A DNA stretch of 64,000 nucleotides from Dirofilaria immitis (GCA_024305405.1 JAKNDB010000047.1:1-64000); one strand, 5' to 3'; positions 1-12,923 are shown, counted from the first letter of the stretch. The notes: generated by a model not told the origin, from the sequence alone. A program made the numbers and translations.

Positions 1-1911
1 TAACGATATTTTCATTTTTTTTTTTTGTTTTCTTTTTCACTAGTTGTATTATTTTTAAACAGAATATATTAATCACGATGGTCCAGATTAGATCAACAAT
101 ATTTAATTATAGAAATGCTTCTTCAATTTGCTTTTTTTCAAACCTTAACACTATTGTAACTAATTTTTTAGTAATTGACACAGCAGCTATCTTACAACAA
201 TTTAGCAAAATTGAGATGTGAAGATGCTTATTAAGATGTGAAGAAGCTTATTAAAATTTTAAGATTAAAAAGAAGAAATTGACTGGTAAAACGAAATTTG
301 GCGGTAAAACAAAATCCAAAGAGATATCTGCTAAAGTCATCAACTTGCCAAAATTGGAGTTACCCATGCTAATAATTATTAAGAGAAATGACTCTTTCCA
401 GATTTGAAACAGAAGAATCTTTCTTAATATTCATGGATATGTTAGCAAAATGAACATTTTTAATACGTAATTCTTGACAATTTATGATTTTGTTTTTTTT
501 TTTTTCATCTTTCAATAACTAGAAAAAAGTGACAGGAGAAATTGTAAGATAATTAGTGATTATTTTCAGTATTTTTAGTTTTTTCATAATTAACAACTGA
601 TGATATCAAGGTTATTTAAATTTTGTCAGGTGAAATGAATGAGAGTGTTGAAATGTAGTAATGGATAAAGATTATTAATTAAAAAAATATTTCTAATCTT
701 TAATATATTTATTACCGTCTTCAAAATATTACCATATTTTTTTGTGATTGTACTATAAGCACTTTTTTTTTAATTTAAATATTCCAAATTTAAAAAGAAC
801 ATTAACAATGGTCTCCCATTTAATTTTCGTTTTTGTTCATATTGCACATATACTTTGTACTCTTTCAATTTTCGGCAGATATGAAGTATAAATAATTATT
901 CCAATTTATTTAAAAGCAATATTCAAACGAAATTAACTAATCATCTGATTTGATCGTGGACAAGATATATTCTGAAATCAAGAGCAATTTATTTTAATCT
1001 ATATCTTAAAAATTCAAAAAAAAAAGAAAAACCTGGAATTTATGTCCGTATCGAGAATATTTAAATTTTCTTTAAAAATTCAATATTGAAATTATTTATC
1101 AAACCATCATTGTTAATAGCATATTATACAGGATAGAATAATAGTTCGGATCTAAATAAATAAAACAATACAATTATTTGACTAAATAATTCATTCATAC
1201 CGTATTGAAATTTATGTCATTTTGAACATTTCCCATGAAACAAATGATTTTTACGAATTAAAGCAAAAACAGAAAGCTGAAAAATAAGCAGCACTCAGAA
1301 TTATTAAGACATATTCATGGCTTCTGAAAAATATTTTTGAATTCGTATTTCCTGTCAAAGAGAGTGCTTTTTGTTGAATGTGTCACGAATAAATTGCGAA
1401 AGGTTTCCATGATAAAAGAAAGAAAACACGACCATCACTAAAATCGCGAATAGAAGACGAGGATCTCACATGGAAGGGTGTATGTTGTATATGTGCATTT
1501 ATTGTATGTGCAATTCAAGATGTAAGCTAAAAATTGTTTCACCTTCGTCTGTGCGCTGTAATTCCCACTCTATAACAAACATTTACAACCGTACCAGTAT
1601 TCAACGCCAAACTATTATAAAGAATATACTCCATCAAGGTGGTTGAGCGTTATTTAATCTCTTTTTCCCTTAAGTAATCTTTCCGTCATTAGAACTGTTT
1701 TATTGAAATCATTGAATTTGGATATTGATCTTGGAATTACTGTATTCGTTGATGTATTATGAATTTACAGTATTGTGGTTTAATCACTCAAGTTTGGGAT
1801 TGGTCTTTGTAATTTGTCTTTGGAAACAATTGGAACTTAAGTGAAAATAAAGAATTGGCAACTCTCTGAATCTTGTTGCAACGCAGAAAAAAAAATGAAT
1901 TTTTCACTACA

Positions 1912-1960
1912 GCATAATCAAGTGAATAAATTATGAGATTGATTAGTTTCTTTCCATATA
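1912..1960. repeat. Diverged dispersed repeat, copy 1 of 2
   Basis: The segment starting gcataatcaagtgaataaa and running through attatgagattgattag resembles one near 3116-3165, which begins gcataatcaaatacataaa and continues attatgaaatcgattaa. Similarity is visible over about 45 bases with scattered substitutions. This suggests an old dispersed element or local duplication, but the family is unknown and the low complexity weakens the case. Confidence 0.35.
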
Positions 1961-3115
1961 ATAAATGCAAATGCAACCATTGGACTCGATTCTTTGGAAT
2001 TAGTTATTGTAGTATGAAATGGAATTTGCTTTTCTGCATAGTTTTAATCGTTATTGTTAGAGATGTAAGACTTAGAGAAGTGAGATATTGGAAGTGGACA
2101 GAAGGTTATATTTCGAGCTAAAAGTTTTAAAAGATTGGAAATACCTGAATAGTCAATCTAATGGACCTCAAGTAATATTAAGTAATATTAACTTGCATAA
2201 ACTTTCCTTTTCACATTTCACCTACACTTTCCACTCAATAACAGTAAATTTACAGGTACAATTTTTTTGTCGGAAAAGAATACATTTAACGATACTCTTT
2301 CGCTTCATTCAGGTTGTTTAAGTTTTTTTGTTTGATCTAAACACGAAGATCCATTTAAACATCCGTCGCATAATAAATTCTAAATTTTTTAAAGCTAATA
2401 TTTTAGTTGGAATTTCATGCAAATCGTTTGTTGTAAACCCCTTAACATGAATCACCTCCAGGTTTATCCTATCTTACATTTTCGTTTCTTGCTTCTTTTG
2501 TATTGCAGATCTTTTTCCATTTTTCAATATTACTTATTTTTACTAACCTTTGTAACTTATGTTTGAATTTGACCCATTTGATATTCCTATATATAACCCC
2601 TATAAGTACTTTAAAGAAATACATGATAAGTAGTTACATCGATATACAATTAATTACGTTTTTCTTCGACTTCACGCATACAATGTTTGATTATCGTTGC
2701 GTATATTCAATATGTGAATTCAAAATTAGCAGAATTATTTGATCAAAACATTAATGTCATACTAACTTTATTCTTATCAGAAAGCATCATGCAAAATTGG
2801 GAAACAAAATAGTTTTAAGTGATTCATTCAAGTTAAATTGATTCGAAAACAACATTAGTTAATATAATTAAAGTCACATGAATATAAGCATTAAATTTAT
2901 AGTTCATTTGCAAAACCTATGATTGCATAAATGGAGTCACGCTGAAACCCATCACGTGAGTGAACTTGCTGCGTTGTTAAATAAATAACGCGTTGTTAAT
3001 TTTACGTCATTGAATATTTCACTGTAAAACAAACAGTTTCATCAATCAAAGCTACGAACATTCATCATCGCTAAAAAAATTTCTGAACAGTGCGTATTCT
3101 GTATCACATAGTGTT

Positions 3116-3165
3116 TTTGTTGCATAATCAAATACATAAATTATGAAATCGATTAATTCGTTTTT
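3116..3165. repeat. Diverged dispersed repeat, copy 2 of 2
   Basis: This is the partner of the segment near 1912-1960, in the same orientation, with about one mismatch per five to six bases. It carries no coding potential. Confidence 0.35.
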
Positions 3166-5832
3166 TTTTTCTAATTGAATAAAAAGGGAAGAAAAATTAA
3201 CAGTAAGTAGGTCAAAAGATTTTCTACCATTGTGCTGAAAATATATAATAGAAGCGAAATTTCTGAATAATATAAACTTTATTAAAAATAAATTAATTAA
3301 AAATTTATCTGCTCAATTCTGACATAACTGCTAACATTTTGTGCGATTCTTAGTGAGCAATAATTTTCGCAAATATTTATTTCGACTAATATCATTCAAA
3401 CAGTAAACAGCTGGCTATAACGTCTGCAACAAAAATTTACATTGCTTTGCTTAAACAACTTTTTGAATAATCGATTTTTCCTCAACTAAAAAAAACCTTT
3501 CTAAAACAACAGGAATTAGATTTCTTTGTCACCGAATTTTACTACTCCATTAAGAATGTGCTTATATATGAGTTCATTCTAATAAGATTTTATTAGAAAT
3601 TTTTTGATAATTTTCAATAATTTTTAAAATTATGAGCGCATAACGAAAACTTTTTATTCTCAATTTTCATTATTTAACTTATACACTTGTAATACTTCAT
3701 TTTGTGAGCGAAGTGATTCCGAATGATCCAACCAAACGCTTCGGAAATAAATCGCTGTGTCGAATGTATGCGATTTTATAATGGCTGTTGAATAGTTCGG
3801 TCCTGGCACATTTCTTTAAGAGGCTCACGCTGGAATTCATTTTCCAGAAGTAAACGCATTTTCTTTTTTCTATTTCCATTCTTTAAATTTCAATTTAATC
3901 GTATTGCTAAAAGAAATACTAATTGATAAATTTGAAATATTAATTGATAAATTTGAGTCACGCTTTAATACATTCATCAAATCTTCATTTTCTAAATGTT
4001 GCGCAATTTTGTTGCATAATGATGGATAAATGAGATTTGATGGAATGCTTCAAATAAGCCCAAAAATAATTATGGATGTAGTTTCTATATTCTGAGAAAT
4101 ATGGAGAAAAGTTTCATGTATTACAACTAATTGATGATGTTACTAAAATTTAAAAAAATTGTCTATTTTAAAATGACAATCAATTACTAATGATTCCAAT
4201 TTTTCAAGAAATAATTTGTGATATCACTTGGAAGTGCAATATTCTGATGAATTGAAATGATGAAAGAATGAAATGACAAACTGTGTTTTCATTGACAATG
4301 CTTTCTTGATATGATAGCTGCTACGAAGAAATTTTTTATAAATAAGCAAAAATTAAAAATCAATTAAGTAACTAATGGCAAAGATTGAAAAAAGATTTGT
4401 GACAATAAGAGATTTGATTTCCTTTTTTTTCGTTCGTTTGATATTCAATGTTTATTTGAACCAAAAGAATTCGTTTTGATAAGTTAAGAAAATAAGCATT
4501 TTAAATAAAAACTTTGTGAGATTTCATTGCATTAATGTATATATATTCCGGTGTTTAAAGAAATAAACTTACTCTAACGTATATGAAGTAGAATAGAATG
4601 ATAGTAATAATTTTTGATCAAAATTCATAAAATATTTGGAAAAGAGCGCTTTAATCTTGCAATTTATATTATGTGTTGACAAATTATAAATAGTTATTAA
4701 TCAGATTATGATTAAATTTTTCCATTATTAATCAGATTATATTTTTCCGGTAGGAAATGTCTGCTGATTTTAGAATAATTACAGCAATGAAAATTAATAG
4801 AAAAAAAAATGAAAAATTTGAATTACTTTGGAATTCAATGCTGTTATCCCTCAAACGTAAATATTTGGCAACCAAAAATTTCTTCTTACTAAAAATGAGA
4901 ATTTCATTGCTTTTGCAATAAATTATTAAGAAAAGCTTTTGGAAATACTGCAACTTTTTGGATTCTATACGCGAAAAATCAACGCTATCACAGAATGGAT
5001 TTGAAAGCTTACAAAAAAATTTGTCTAATTCACTCGCATGAAATGAAATAGAATGATAATGAATCTCCCATAATTGATAAATTTTTCAGAATATTATCAT
5101 CTGAATCGAATTAAGGCATATATGGGATAAATTTTTGCAGAATTTTTATTCATTTTTACATTCAATTATCTTTTTTTTCTTATAAGTGATTAAATAATAA
5201 TAATTCTTTCACTTTCAAAGAAAAGGTAAAATTTGAATACTAATTAAACTGTCAATTTTTATTGAAATTCAATTTTCAACCATCATTTTTTTGTTGCAAA
5301 ATTTGTTTGATTATTAAAAATGGGAAATAATTTCACATAGAATATATTTTTTGTCTTTTATTCAATAAAAAAATTTGCACCGAAAATTTGAAAAGATCAA
5401 TGGCCAGGGATTTGGAATATTTAAAATTTGCATTCAGTGATATGATCAACTGAATTGATAGAAAGTAATCGTTGCTTTTTGACACGGACTGTTACTATTA
5501 ATGCGAAATAATCCTGAAAAGCATATAAATTGACAAAAAATTATCATCATTACTTTATTTTATTTAACTCATGCAAGTTAGGTTCATTTTCTGTAGCATT
5601 CAAATGTACGTTTGTCGATGCATATATAAATAATTCTAGAAAGTTTTTATTGAAATGACAAACAATTATTGGATTACGCTAATATCGAAAAATGTTTAGA
5701 ATCCTTTTGATAATGAATATTAAGAAGGCAAAATAAATTCAACATTTTCTGTCTTTGCTAATTGTTATAATTTTAAATTTTCTTCTATTATAAAATAAAT
5801 TTGTCTGCTAAATAATTAGAATTTTAGGCAAT

Positions 5833-8809
5833 ATGTTGGCAATGAAATTACAATCTATTACTTTGCTTATTCTCGCTATAAATCATCAGAATATTGCTGT
5901 TCCAAATGATGACATAGGTATTTTTCTTAAAAAATTAACATTATGAACAAAAAAACAGTAAACAAAGATTCATTGCTTTTTTTTTCTTTGCTTGAAATTA
6001 TTTCTTGGCTAATGTCCCAATATATTTCGATTTTATGGCCCTTTTAGTTTCATACTTTTATCATTTTACTATTAGCTAATTTCAGTATGGAAAAATTCTT
6101 TTTATAAATATTTATTTAATTAAAAAATTATAAAATTTCAATTCTCATGCAATATTACCAATTGAATGATGACGTTAATGTATTTCATTTACACCAAACA
6201 TGATATTCGGGCCTATCCCTAATATTTATTATTATTAATTGGTTATCATTTTAAAATAAATAATTTTCTTATATTTTAGCAACATCGAACATTTCTGGCA
6301 GAAAGAGATTTTTGAGTACTTCACAAGATTTGGAAACAATATCCGTAATTATTTTCGGCCTAACTGCGTTGTACCGGAATCACTATTGTGTGACCAAACT
6401 ATGCAATGCTTGGATAAGGAAGATTTGGCGAGAATTTACAAGTATGACTCAATTTTCTTTCTATCAATTAATGTTCCTTTTGGCAATACGATTAGAAAAA
6501 TATGAATAACAAAAGATAAATGAATTTCAGTGTGAGTCCCTTCATGCAAAATGCCATGATTGCATTATTAAACCGACATTCCAAAATTAAGTACATACGA
6601 CGTAACGATCGGGAATCACTTTATTCTTCAAATGAGGTATTACATTACATATGTGTGTCAATTACGTAAGGACTGAGCATAGAAACTTTTATTATCTGAC
6701 TTTTATTGCTAGAACTAATTGAAGACTATGAAATATTTCTGACAAAAAATCTTGCCAAAATTAACTTATCCATAAATTTGAGACAGAAAGAGACAGAGAG
6801 AGAAAGAGAGTGAGGAGAGAGAGAGAGAAAGAAAGATTTGTTTTCTATGATTTCATTAAAATTATTTATAGTTAGTTATGTCTTAAGAAAGTTCCTTAAA
6901 TTGATAAAAATTCAATTAAGTTTGAAAAGTTATTTAAACAGGTAAAAAATTTTTGATTCTAGGCTTCATGGCCATCTCTATATTCATTTGGTAATATTAG
7001 CCAGAATGAATATCTGCAAACTTTATTATCGAGTGAGAATTGCACAGAATGCTTTCACTTGTATCAGCAACGCGCAGGTAAATTCTTATTTAATTTGTTT
7101 TTAATGAAATTTGTATTATCCAGAAATTGCACCCTTATTATGTAGTATGTAATCTCCTGATGTTTCATTTCTTCTTTTCTTCTGTTTTCAAACCGTTAAC
7201 ATTTTATTTTCTTTTTCATTCATTTATAAAGCAAAGAAATCTTACTGGAAGAGCTTAATTTCAAAATACTTTTAATTAAAAGAAAACTCTCCTTCAACTT
7301 CCGCGGAATATGAAATGGATGGTATCAATATGTTAGAACTAACAGTTAATCATTTTATTTATGCCCATCTACGGTAATTTTTAACCATTTCTTGTTTCAC
7401 TTTTTATTTTAATATATTCATAAACAATCTCAAATATCACTAACATTTACACTTTATAACTTAGCGTCAAAATGAAGTCTGGCAGCCAAATGATTAAAAA
7501 TTAGTCTTCTCTTTTCACATGAATTTTATTCAGGCACAATTATATTTATCCTGAAATATATAGAAATATAAATGATCGAATCGTTATTAGCAACGATTAT
7601 TTATGGGACTATGGAAGCTTATTTTTTAAGGTTTTTATTTGAAATTTTTTTAGCAATATTTGTTTGTTAATATAATTTTTATTGTCAAGAAAATAATATA
7701 ATAATGTTAATTTTGCGTTATTGTTTCAAAGTATTTTGGTGTTGAACTCAGGATAAATAAAAAACCATTTTAGGAATCTATCAAGCTGATACTCACTTTT
7801 TCTACCTTTCCGGCTGATAATCAATTAATGCTTACACATTCCGATATTGAAGGAATCACAAGAGAATCCATGCCTCTAATGAATAGTCAAATTTGCATGA
7901 TATCTCAGACATCTAGCGAAACTTCAGAGTACGATGGCTTATTAATTACTTTACTATTTTGAAGACGAATATGAAATTTTGAAGAAAAGAAGATAATTGT
8001 TTCTTTGAATTTTAGGCATTGACTTTTACTTTTAGAAACTGAGAAATTGTAGCATTTCCAAAAGATTTTATTAATAATTTGTTATAAAGAACAAACTATC
8101 TATACCGCAATGAGATTATGATATTTGGCGGAAATGATGTTGAAGCATCTACACTTGTAGTGAAGACTAATAACGAAGCGGAGTTACGAGAACAATTTCA
8201 AAGATGGAATGTAAGTGTGATTTTTAATTATTTGAATATCAAACAGATTGTTTAAAAATTTATGACGAGCTAAGGGACAAAGATATCAATCAGTAGTTGC
8301 ATATTGCTTAATTCAGGCAGAAATACTGCTTTTTATAGATTGAAACAATCTCTAACTGGGATAACTATCAAAAAATGGCATTTCATTTTCCAATGAACGA
8401 TTCTGATGAACCAAATAACAGTGAAAGTTTATTCAAGTAATCAGTTCAATGAAATTTACATTTATTACAACAAAAAAGATAATCTCAAAATTTGTTCATT
8501 TGATTATACAACAAAAATGAACATCTGAGATGGAGTGGAATATGCACCATTCAAAAATTCTTCGGAAGTGACGAACATGCTGTAATAATTCTGGATATTA
8601 TCTGATTAATTTGTTGACATATTACGCAAATCATTTAATTCTTTTTAATCCACAACAAACTTTTGTTTTGCAGTGAAGTGTTTAATGACGTAAAATTAGT
8701 GATGTGTGACTCACATGTCAATACAACCGCTTCAGTATTCTCATCTCATGGTGAAGCTCAAAGTGGTTCTATCTATGCAATCGTTGGTTTTGCGAATAAA
8801 TTACGATAG
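5833..8809 (+). CDS. Putative secreted protein of unknown function, about eight exons
   Basis: I do not recognise this gene. Inferred exons are 5833-5917, about 6280-6441, 6531-6636, 6963-7077, 7774-7928, 8090-8210, 8339-8436 and 8674-8809, all with GT-AG borders. The first exon encodes a hydrophobic signal-peptide-like start (MLAMKLQSITLLILA). Exon 2 holds a cysteine cluster (NCVVPESLLCDQTMQCLDKE). Exon 4 has an NCTEC motif. The last exon ends SGSIYAIVGFANKLR. Several N-x-S/T sites fit a secreted glycoprotein. Phases agree at most joins, but the exon 1 to exon 2 join is one base off. Exon 5 also needs one extra base near 7812 to read from FYLSG into ADNQLMLTHSD. The candidate start is the only upstream ATG giving a signal peptide. 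The downstream exons are more secure than the first. Confidence 0.6.
6781..6836. repeat. GA-rich polypurine tract in an intron
   Basis: About 55 bases consist almost only of G and A, in repeats of gaga, agaga and aaag. The tract lies in the intron between the third and fourth exons of the putative secreted-protein gene. It is a simple-sequence microsatellite and is not coding. Confidence 0.8.
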
Positions 8810-10548
8810 TTAATCGTAAATTTTTTAATATGATTTCGGCTTCGTTTTTGCATTATATTTGCATCAATTAATTTCTTTTCAAATTTTTTAATCCAAATAA
8901 ATCATTTGTGGTAATTCGTTTTGATGTCTGATTTCTTTCGTTTATAAATGAAGTAACTGTGATAATAAATGAATCTGTTGTGCTTGAATTTTTAGCAAAT
9001 AACAAAGTAAAAAATAAATGGACTCTTACATATGCATCCATTTTTTACCGGCACAAAATAACTGATTCAAGTTTCGAATCAAGAATTTGATTTTTAATAT
9101 CTCGAAGTCATGTATTTGTATGCTCAACTTTTGTTTCAATATCGAATGAGTATTTTAAGATGGCGTGAAATGGAAGAACGTATAAGTTGAAGATTTTTGC
9201 TCCTTTCTTATTAATTAAAAGCTTTATCTAACAATGTTAATATTGTAAAATGAAAAATAGATAAATTACTTTTATAAATATTAGCCAATAAATAATAGTG
9301 TAATGTACACATTTCTAACATTTCATGGCAATGAAATTTTCAGATCATTCTTCCTTAAATTAATTAAAAAAACATTTAAACGAAAAGAAATTGGGATCTT
9401 TCGATTTTTTAGACATTTATGCTATCATATCCTACAATATACGTAACAGAGGAATAATTGGTTAAAGCTGTGAATTGTTGACATAGCCAAGAAGCAAATA
9501 TTTCCTATTCTGTTATTTATAGAATCATTACCATAAGCAGTAAGAATGATAAAAAGGGGATACAATTGATAGATAATTTGAAGTAGAGGAGATAAGTCTT
9601 GAATCAATGGATACAATTGATAGGATAATTTGAAGTAGAGGAGATAAGTCTTGAATCAATGGATACAATTGATAGGATAATTTGAAGTAGAGGAGATAAG
9701 TCTTGAATCAATCGAATCAAACGAAAAAAACATTTAACACTTGATTTGATGATGCTAAAAATATTTCCCAGAAGTAAATAGTTCAGAATGAAACAGTGAT
9801 AAAGCGGAGCCACTTATTTTTACTTTTGGTCATAATCCATTAGATGGAAGGAACAGCAGTTAATGAATTCACGTAGAAGAAACAAAAAGAGTTGCGTTCA
9901 CATGTTGACAGTAGCAGCCAGAAAATCTCAGTGAGATTCAACAGAGGAAGAGGAATAGAATCTGCATCGTAGAAATAATAAATCGAGAGGACAGTTATGA
10001 AAATTTGGACCGTAAATTCAACCAAGCCGATTATTTCAATTATTTATTGAAATAATACGAAATTTCTGTATTATTTTTATATTGTACTATTTATAATATT
10101 TCGCATATTAAAAGTTAATCTTTATTCATATAAAGTTAGAACAAACTCTTTTCAAATCAAAAGAAATCGCTTCGTCAGATATCACATAAATTTTCCTACT
10201 GCTAATCATTTTCGTACTAAAAAGTGATATTGAAAGTAATTTGTTAATGGATTCCCAATTTTTCTATCACTTTTATTTAGTTATTTAATGATCAAAAAAA
10301 TAAAATCAGAAATTGCCAAGAATTAGCAAACCGAATATGGAATAAACATTAGGCAAAAAGAAAATTCAACTGGTTACTTTTATCAGCAAATTTTACTTCC
10401 AATGCAGTAAAAAAATATCTGATGAGAGCATTATTGACGATATATAGTCATGATCCACATATATACGAATCCATTCGTAATATTATTAATTAATTTTGAA
10501 TGATTCGTTGCTCGCTAAAGATATACTCCTACGATTGGTATCAGAAAT
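8810..10548. other. Intergenic region with one tandem repeat
   Basis: Downstream of the secreted-protein gene I see no credible exons on either strand. The minus-strand open frames around 9425-10025 are hydrophobic, repetitive translations of the tandem repeat and AT-rich DNA with no domain. Confidence 0.5.
9558..9712. repeat. Three-copy 51-52 bp tandem repeat
   Basis: Three near-identical units begin ggatacaattgata at 9558, 9609 and 9661. Each carries aagtagaggagataagtc and ends tcttgaatcaat. The first copy lacks one G in the gatagg stretch. The near identity of the copies points to recent tandem expansion or ongoing homogenisation. Confidence 0.9.
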
Positions 10549-10551
10549 TTA

Positions 10552-10718
10552 ATATATTGCCAATAAGATAATTTCCTAAGTATGGTTGTATTAATATTCA
10601 TCCTTCACTGCTACCTAGATGGCGCGGTGTAGTTTCCATACAACATGCAATTTTAGCAGGAGACCGAGAAACTGGAATTAGCATTATGCAGTTGAGTGAG
10701 GGGTTAGATTCTGGTCCT
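10552..10718 (+). pseudogene. fmt: Fragment of methionyl-tRNA formyltransferase (fmt), probably bacterial relic
   Basis: The frame reads [17 protein letters not shown], then [13 protein letters not shown], then [12 protein letters not shown]. This contains the formyltransferase signature HPSLLP.xRG and the following conserved block of Fmt, the enzyme that formylates initiator Met-tRNA in bacteria and organelles. Only about 50 residues are recognisable. A stop lies just upstream of FPKYG, and the frame decays after GLDSGP. There are no introns, and the wording of the block is closest to alphaproteobacterial enzymes as I remember them. I infer a nuclear insertion of Wolbachia DNA, as is common in filarial genomes. 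A decayed nuclear gene for the mitochondrial enzyme is the alternative. Confidence 0.65.
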
Positions 10719-10984
10719 AATTCATGTTCCTGTTTTTTAGCGATCCATGATGGATGCAAGTTTTGATTTTCAATGACTTCATCGTGTTCTTCAAAACTTC
10801 TAAATATCCATTAATGAACATTGGATAAGCAACAATCTTTGAAGAAATCTATAAACCTCATTTGACATCCCCTTTTGTTCCATTATCTCAAAATTTCAAA
10901 TAATTAAAAATTTGAATATTTGAGAAGGAATTTTAAAAATTCCAGCTATTTATGAATACAATCCATTTCAGATTGCCATTATCG

Positions 10985-11288
10985 ATGCATCATTTCAGTA
11001 CGAATGTTCGTATTGGTTATTTGTGTTCTTTTCGTGGTCCAAATATGTTTCTTGATGGATTATTTTTAGGTGAAAAAAGATAAGTTTGAAAGCAAGCTTT
11101 AAAGTATTCAAAAAAAGCAAACTTTAAAGTATTTTGTTTTCAGGCTCATCACAGATAGTGATAAGACCACGTGGGTGGATGGGCATATTAGTAATAAAGG
11201 ATGGAAAGGGCCACTAGGATCACCAGGATTTCAAGGTAAGGATCGAGGAAAACTGGGACCAACCGATATGTTTGGGTATCCAAGATAA
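10985..11288 (+). pseudogene. Decayed paralogue of the small collagen gene
   Basis: From 10985 the DNA atgcatcatttcagtacg continues as a diverged version of the signal-peptide exon of the minus-strand collagen at 11945-12311. After an acceptor-like ttttgttttcag, the segment from about 11145 aligns with the second exon of that gene: both share words around ggtaataaagga and ccactaggatcaccagga. Gly-X-Y remains partly readable (GPLGSPGFQG), but the frame is broken and ends early at 11288. It is a head-on inverted, degenerate copy, tail-to-tail with the intact gene and about 650 bases away. Confidence 0.7.
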
Positions 11289-11944
11289 TGTGGGCGGAAG
11301 GCAAGAACTAATGATTCTGTATCCCTTATTTATTTTTTTTTCCCCTTATTAATATGTATTTAAATTTTACCACAAAATATTTTCTAATCAAATCACAAAA
11401 ACCATTGTATTCGGAAGCTCTATATGAATCATAATTAAGAATAATAAATAATAATGATAACAGAAGTGCAAAATAACAATAATCATAATGCTAATGAAAA
11501 TTATTTGTACGATCATTAAAGTTGATGCAGAAAAAACAGTACAGCTTTTTTATCGTCTTTTCAATTTAATGTAAAAAAATGCTATCGTAAAATTTTAATG
11601 TATACATGGATGCAAATATATTTCTGTATGTATTTATGTACAAACATGAAGCAATTTTCATAAATTTATTTTTTAACTAAAAAAGGGATGAAAAACTATT
11701 TCATCTTAATAATGATAACAGTAATACGACATTTATTTATATATCAAAAAGAAAAAAGTAAAAAATGAAGGATATGAAATGGAAACGAACAATAATTTGT
11801 GATATGAAATGTTTCAATCTTTAAAGGCATGATGTTTAAAATGCTTTAGTTCAAAAATCGATGAAAATGAAAATTATGCGAATTGAAATACTGATATGAT
11901 TGAGAGGGATTGTATCGATATCTTTAACAAATTCTAGTTTTTTA

Positions 11945-12311
11945 TCATCCTCCTATCACTGTTCCTGGTGGTCCTTTCGGTCCTTTAGGTCCTTGATCGC
12001 CTTGCGGTCCGTATTGTCCTTGACTTCCTACTCCACCTCTTCTTCCCGCGTCTCCTCTATCCCCAACCGGTCCCCTTTTTCCTCGAAGTCCTGGTGCTCC
12101 TGGTAGTCCTGTTTCTCCTTTATTACCATCCAGTCCATCCGGTCCAGGTGGTCCCATCGTCCGTGACGGAGTGCAAGCCTAGAAATAAAAATTTGTAAAT
12201 ATTTTAAAGTTGCATTCATTCATGTTTTTTCCTGAAAACAGTCCATTGAAAACTTACTTGGACCATGAAAAAAGCACAAATAATCAGTAGAATAGTACTG
12301 AGCAGATGCAT
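11945..12311 (-). CDS. Very small secreted collagen-like protein
   Basis: There are two exons, 12258-12311 and 11945-12178, joined in phase 0 across an intron with GTAAGT and TTTCTAG borders. The product is about 95 residues. It has an 18-residue hydrophobic signal peptide ([18 protein letters not shown]), a short linker with one cysteine (ACTPSRT), then an almost perfect Gly-X-Y tract from [11 protein letters not shown] to [10 protein letters not shown], ending TVIGG and stop. Typical nematode cuticle collagens are about 300 residues, with Cys knots and two or more triple-helical blocks, so this is a mini-collagen or a truncated member. The plain signal peptide and absence of a larger N-terminal domain set it apart. 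Function is presumably extracellular. The 3' half of a normal collagen gene may have been lost. Confidence 0.75.
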
Positions 12312-12645
12312 TGACAATGAAAATCTGAAATTGATTGTATTCGTGAGCTTTTTAGAAATCTTTTAAATTTTTTAAAATATTCAAACTTTTAATTCTTTCA
12401 AATTTTGGAAGCGAGGAAGGAAAACAGGTGCCGAACGATTTATGTAAATTTCTTCGAAGATCATCTTCCAATACAAAATTTTAATAGATAAAATCGTTCT
12501 TTTATTTATAGTCCATAATTCCTAAAACAATTTGATTGATTAAATTTCTAATCGTTTCATCGAAAAAATTATAATATTTTTTGCAAATATAAGAAACAAA
12601 TCAAAATCGATTGATTAGAACATAGAAATTTTACAATATAATTGG

Positions 12646-12923
12646 AGATGTCAGAAAAAATTTTAAGATTCAAATTGAAATTCAATGAGACAAATTTCAA
12701 AAGTAAATCTTCTATTTATAACTTGAAATTGGAGTGTCAGACACAAATTTTTCTTGGATTTGTAAAACAAAGAACCATTCCAAGAATTCATTATGGAATG
12801 ATTATATCGAATGGAACATTAAAATTATCGATGATATCAATAATAACTGCGTGGAACTTTTAACAGATGATTTGAATTTAACGGAAGAAAGATTAATTCA
12901 AAAGATAAAAAATCTTATTTCAG
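12646..12923 (+). other. Unrecognised coding-like segment upstream of the duplication
   Basis: An open frame begins MSEKILRFKLKFNETNFK. If one T is added to the run near 12750, it continues as FSWICKTKNHSKNSLWNDY and on to LTDDLNLTEERLIQKIKNLI, running in frame into duplicated BRWD sequence at 12924. The composition (W, C, D and E well used, long open frame in AT-rich DNA) looks protein-coding, but I know no family for it. It may be the 5' part of a host gene interrupted by the duplication. The part from about 12734 is open without any correction. Confidence 0.4.

Larger units (their letters stand above)
1..5832. other. Intergenic AT-rich region, no supported gene
   Basis: This stretch has only short open frames with no recognisable domain, no plausible run of spliced exons and base composition like the introns elsewhere. 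Small repeats are visible: an imperfect local duplication near 4705-4745 around the word attattaatcagattat, and two diverged similar segments near 1912-1960 and 3116-3165. A distant promoter or an undetected non-coding RNA gene cannot be excluded. Confidence 0.5.

Noticed and set aside
1788..2742. Several short open frames on both strands
   Set aside because: Low-complexity, overlapping on opposite strands, no conserved motif and no in-phase neighbouring exon.
9425..10025. Minus-strand open frames with hydrophobic translations
   Set aside because: They are translations of the 51-52 bp tandem repeat and flanking AT-rich DNA, have no domain and no consistent splice structure.
11900..12106. Plus-strand Ser-rich open frame
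   Set aside because: It is the antisense of the collagen Gly-X-Y tract.
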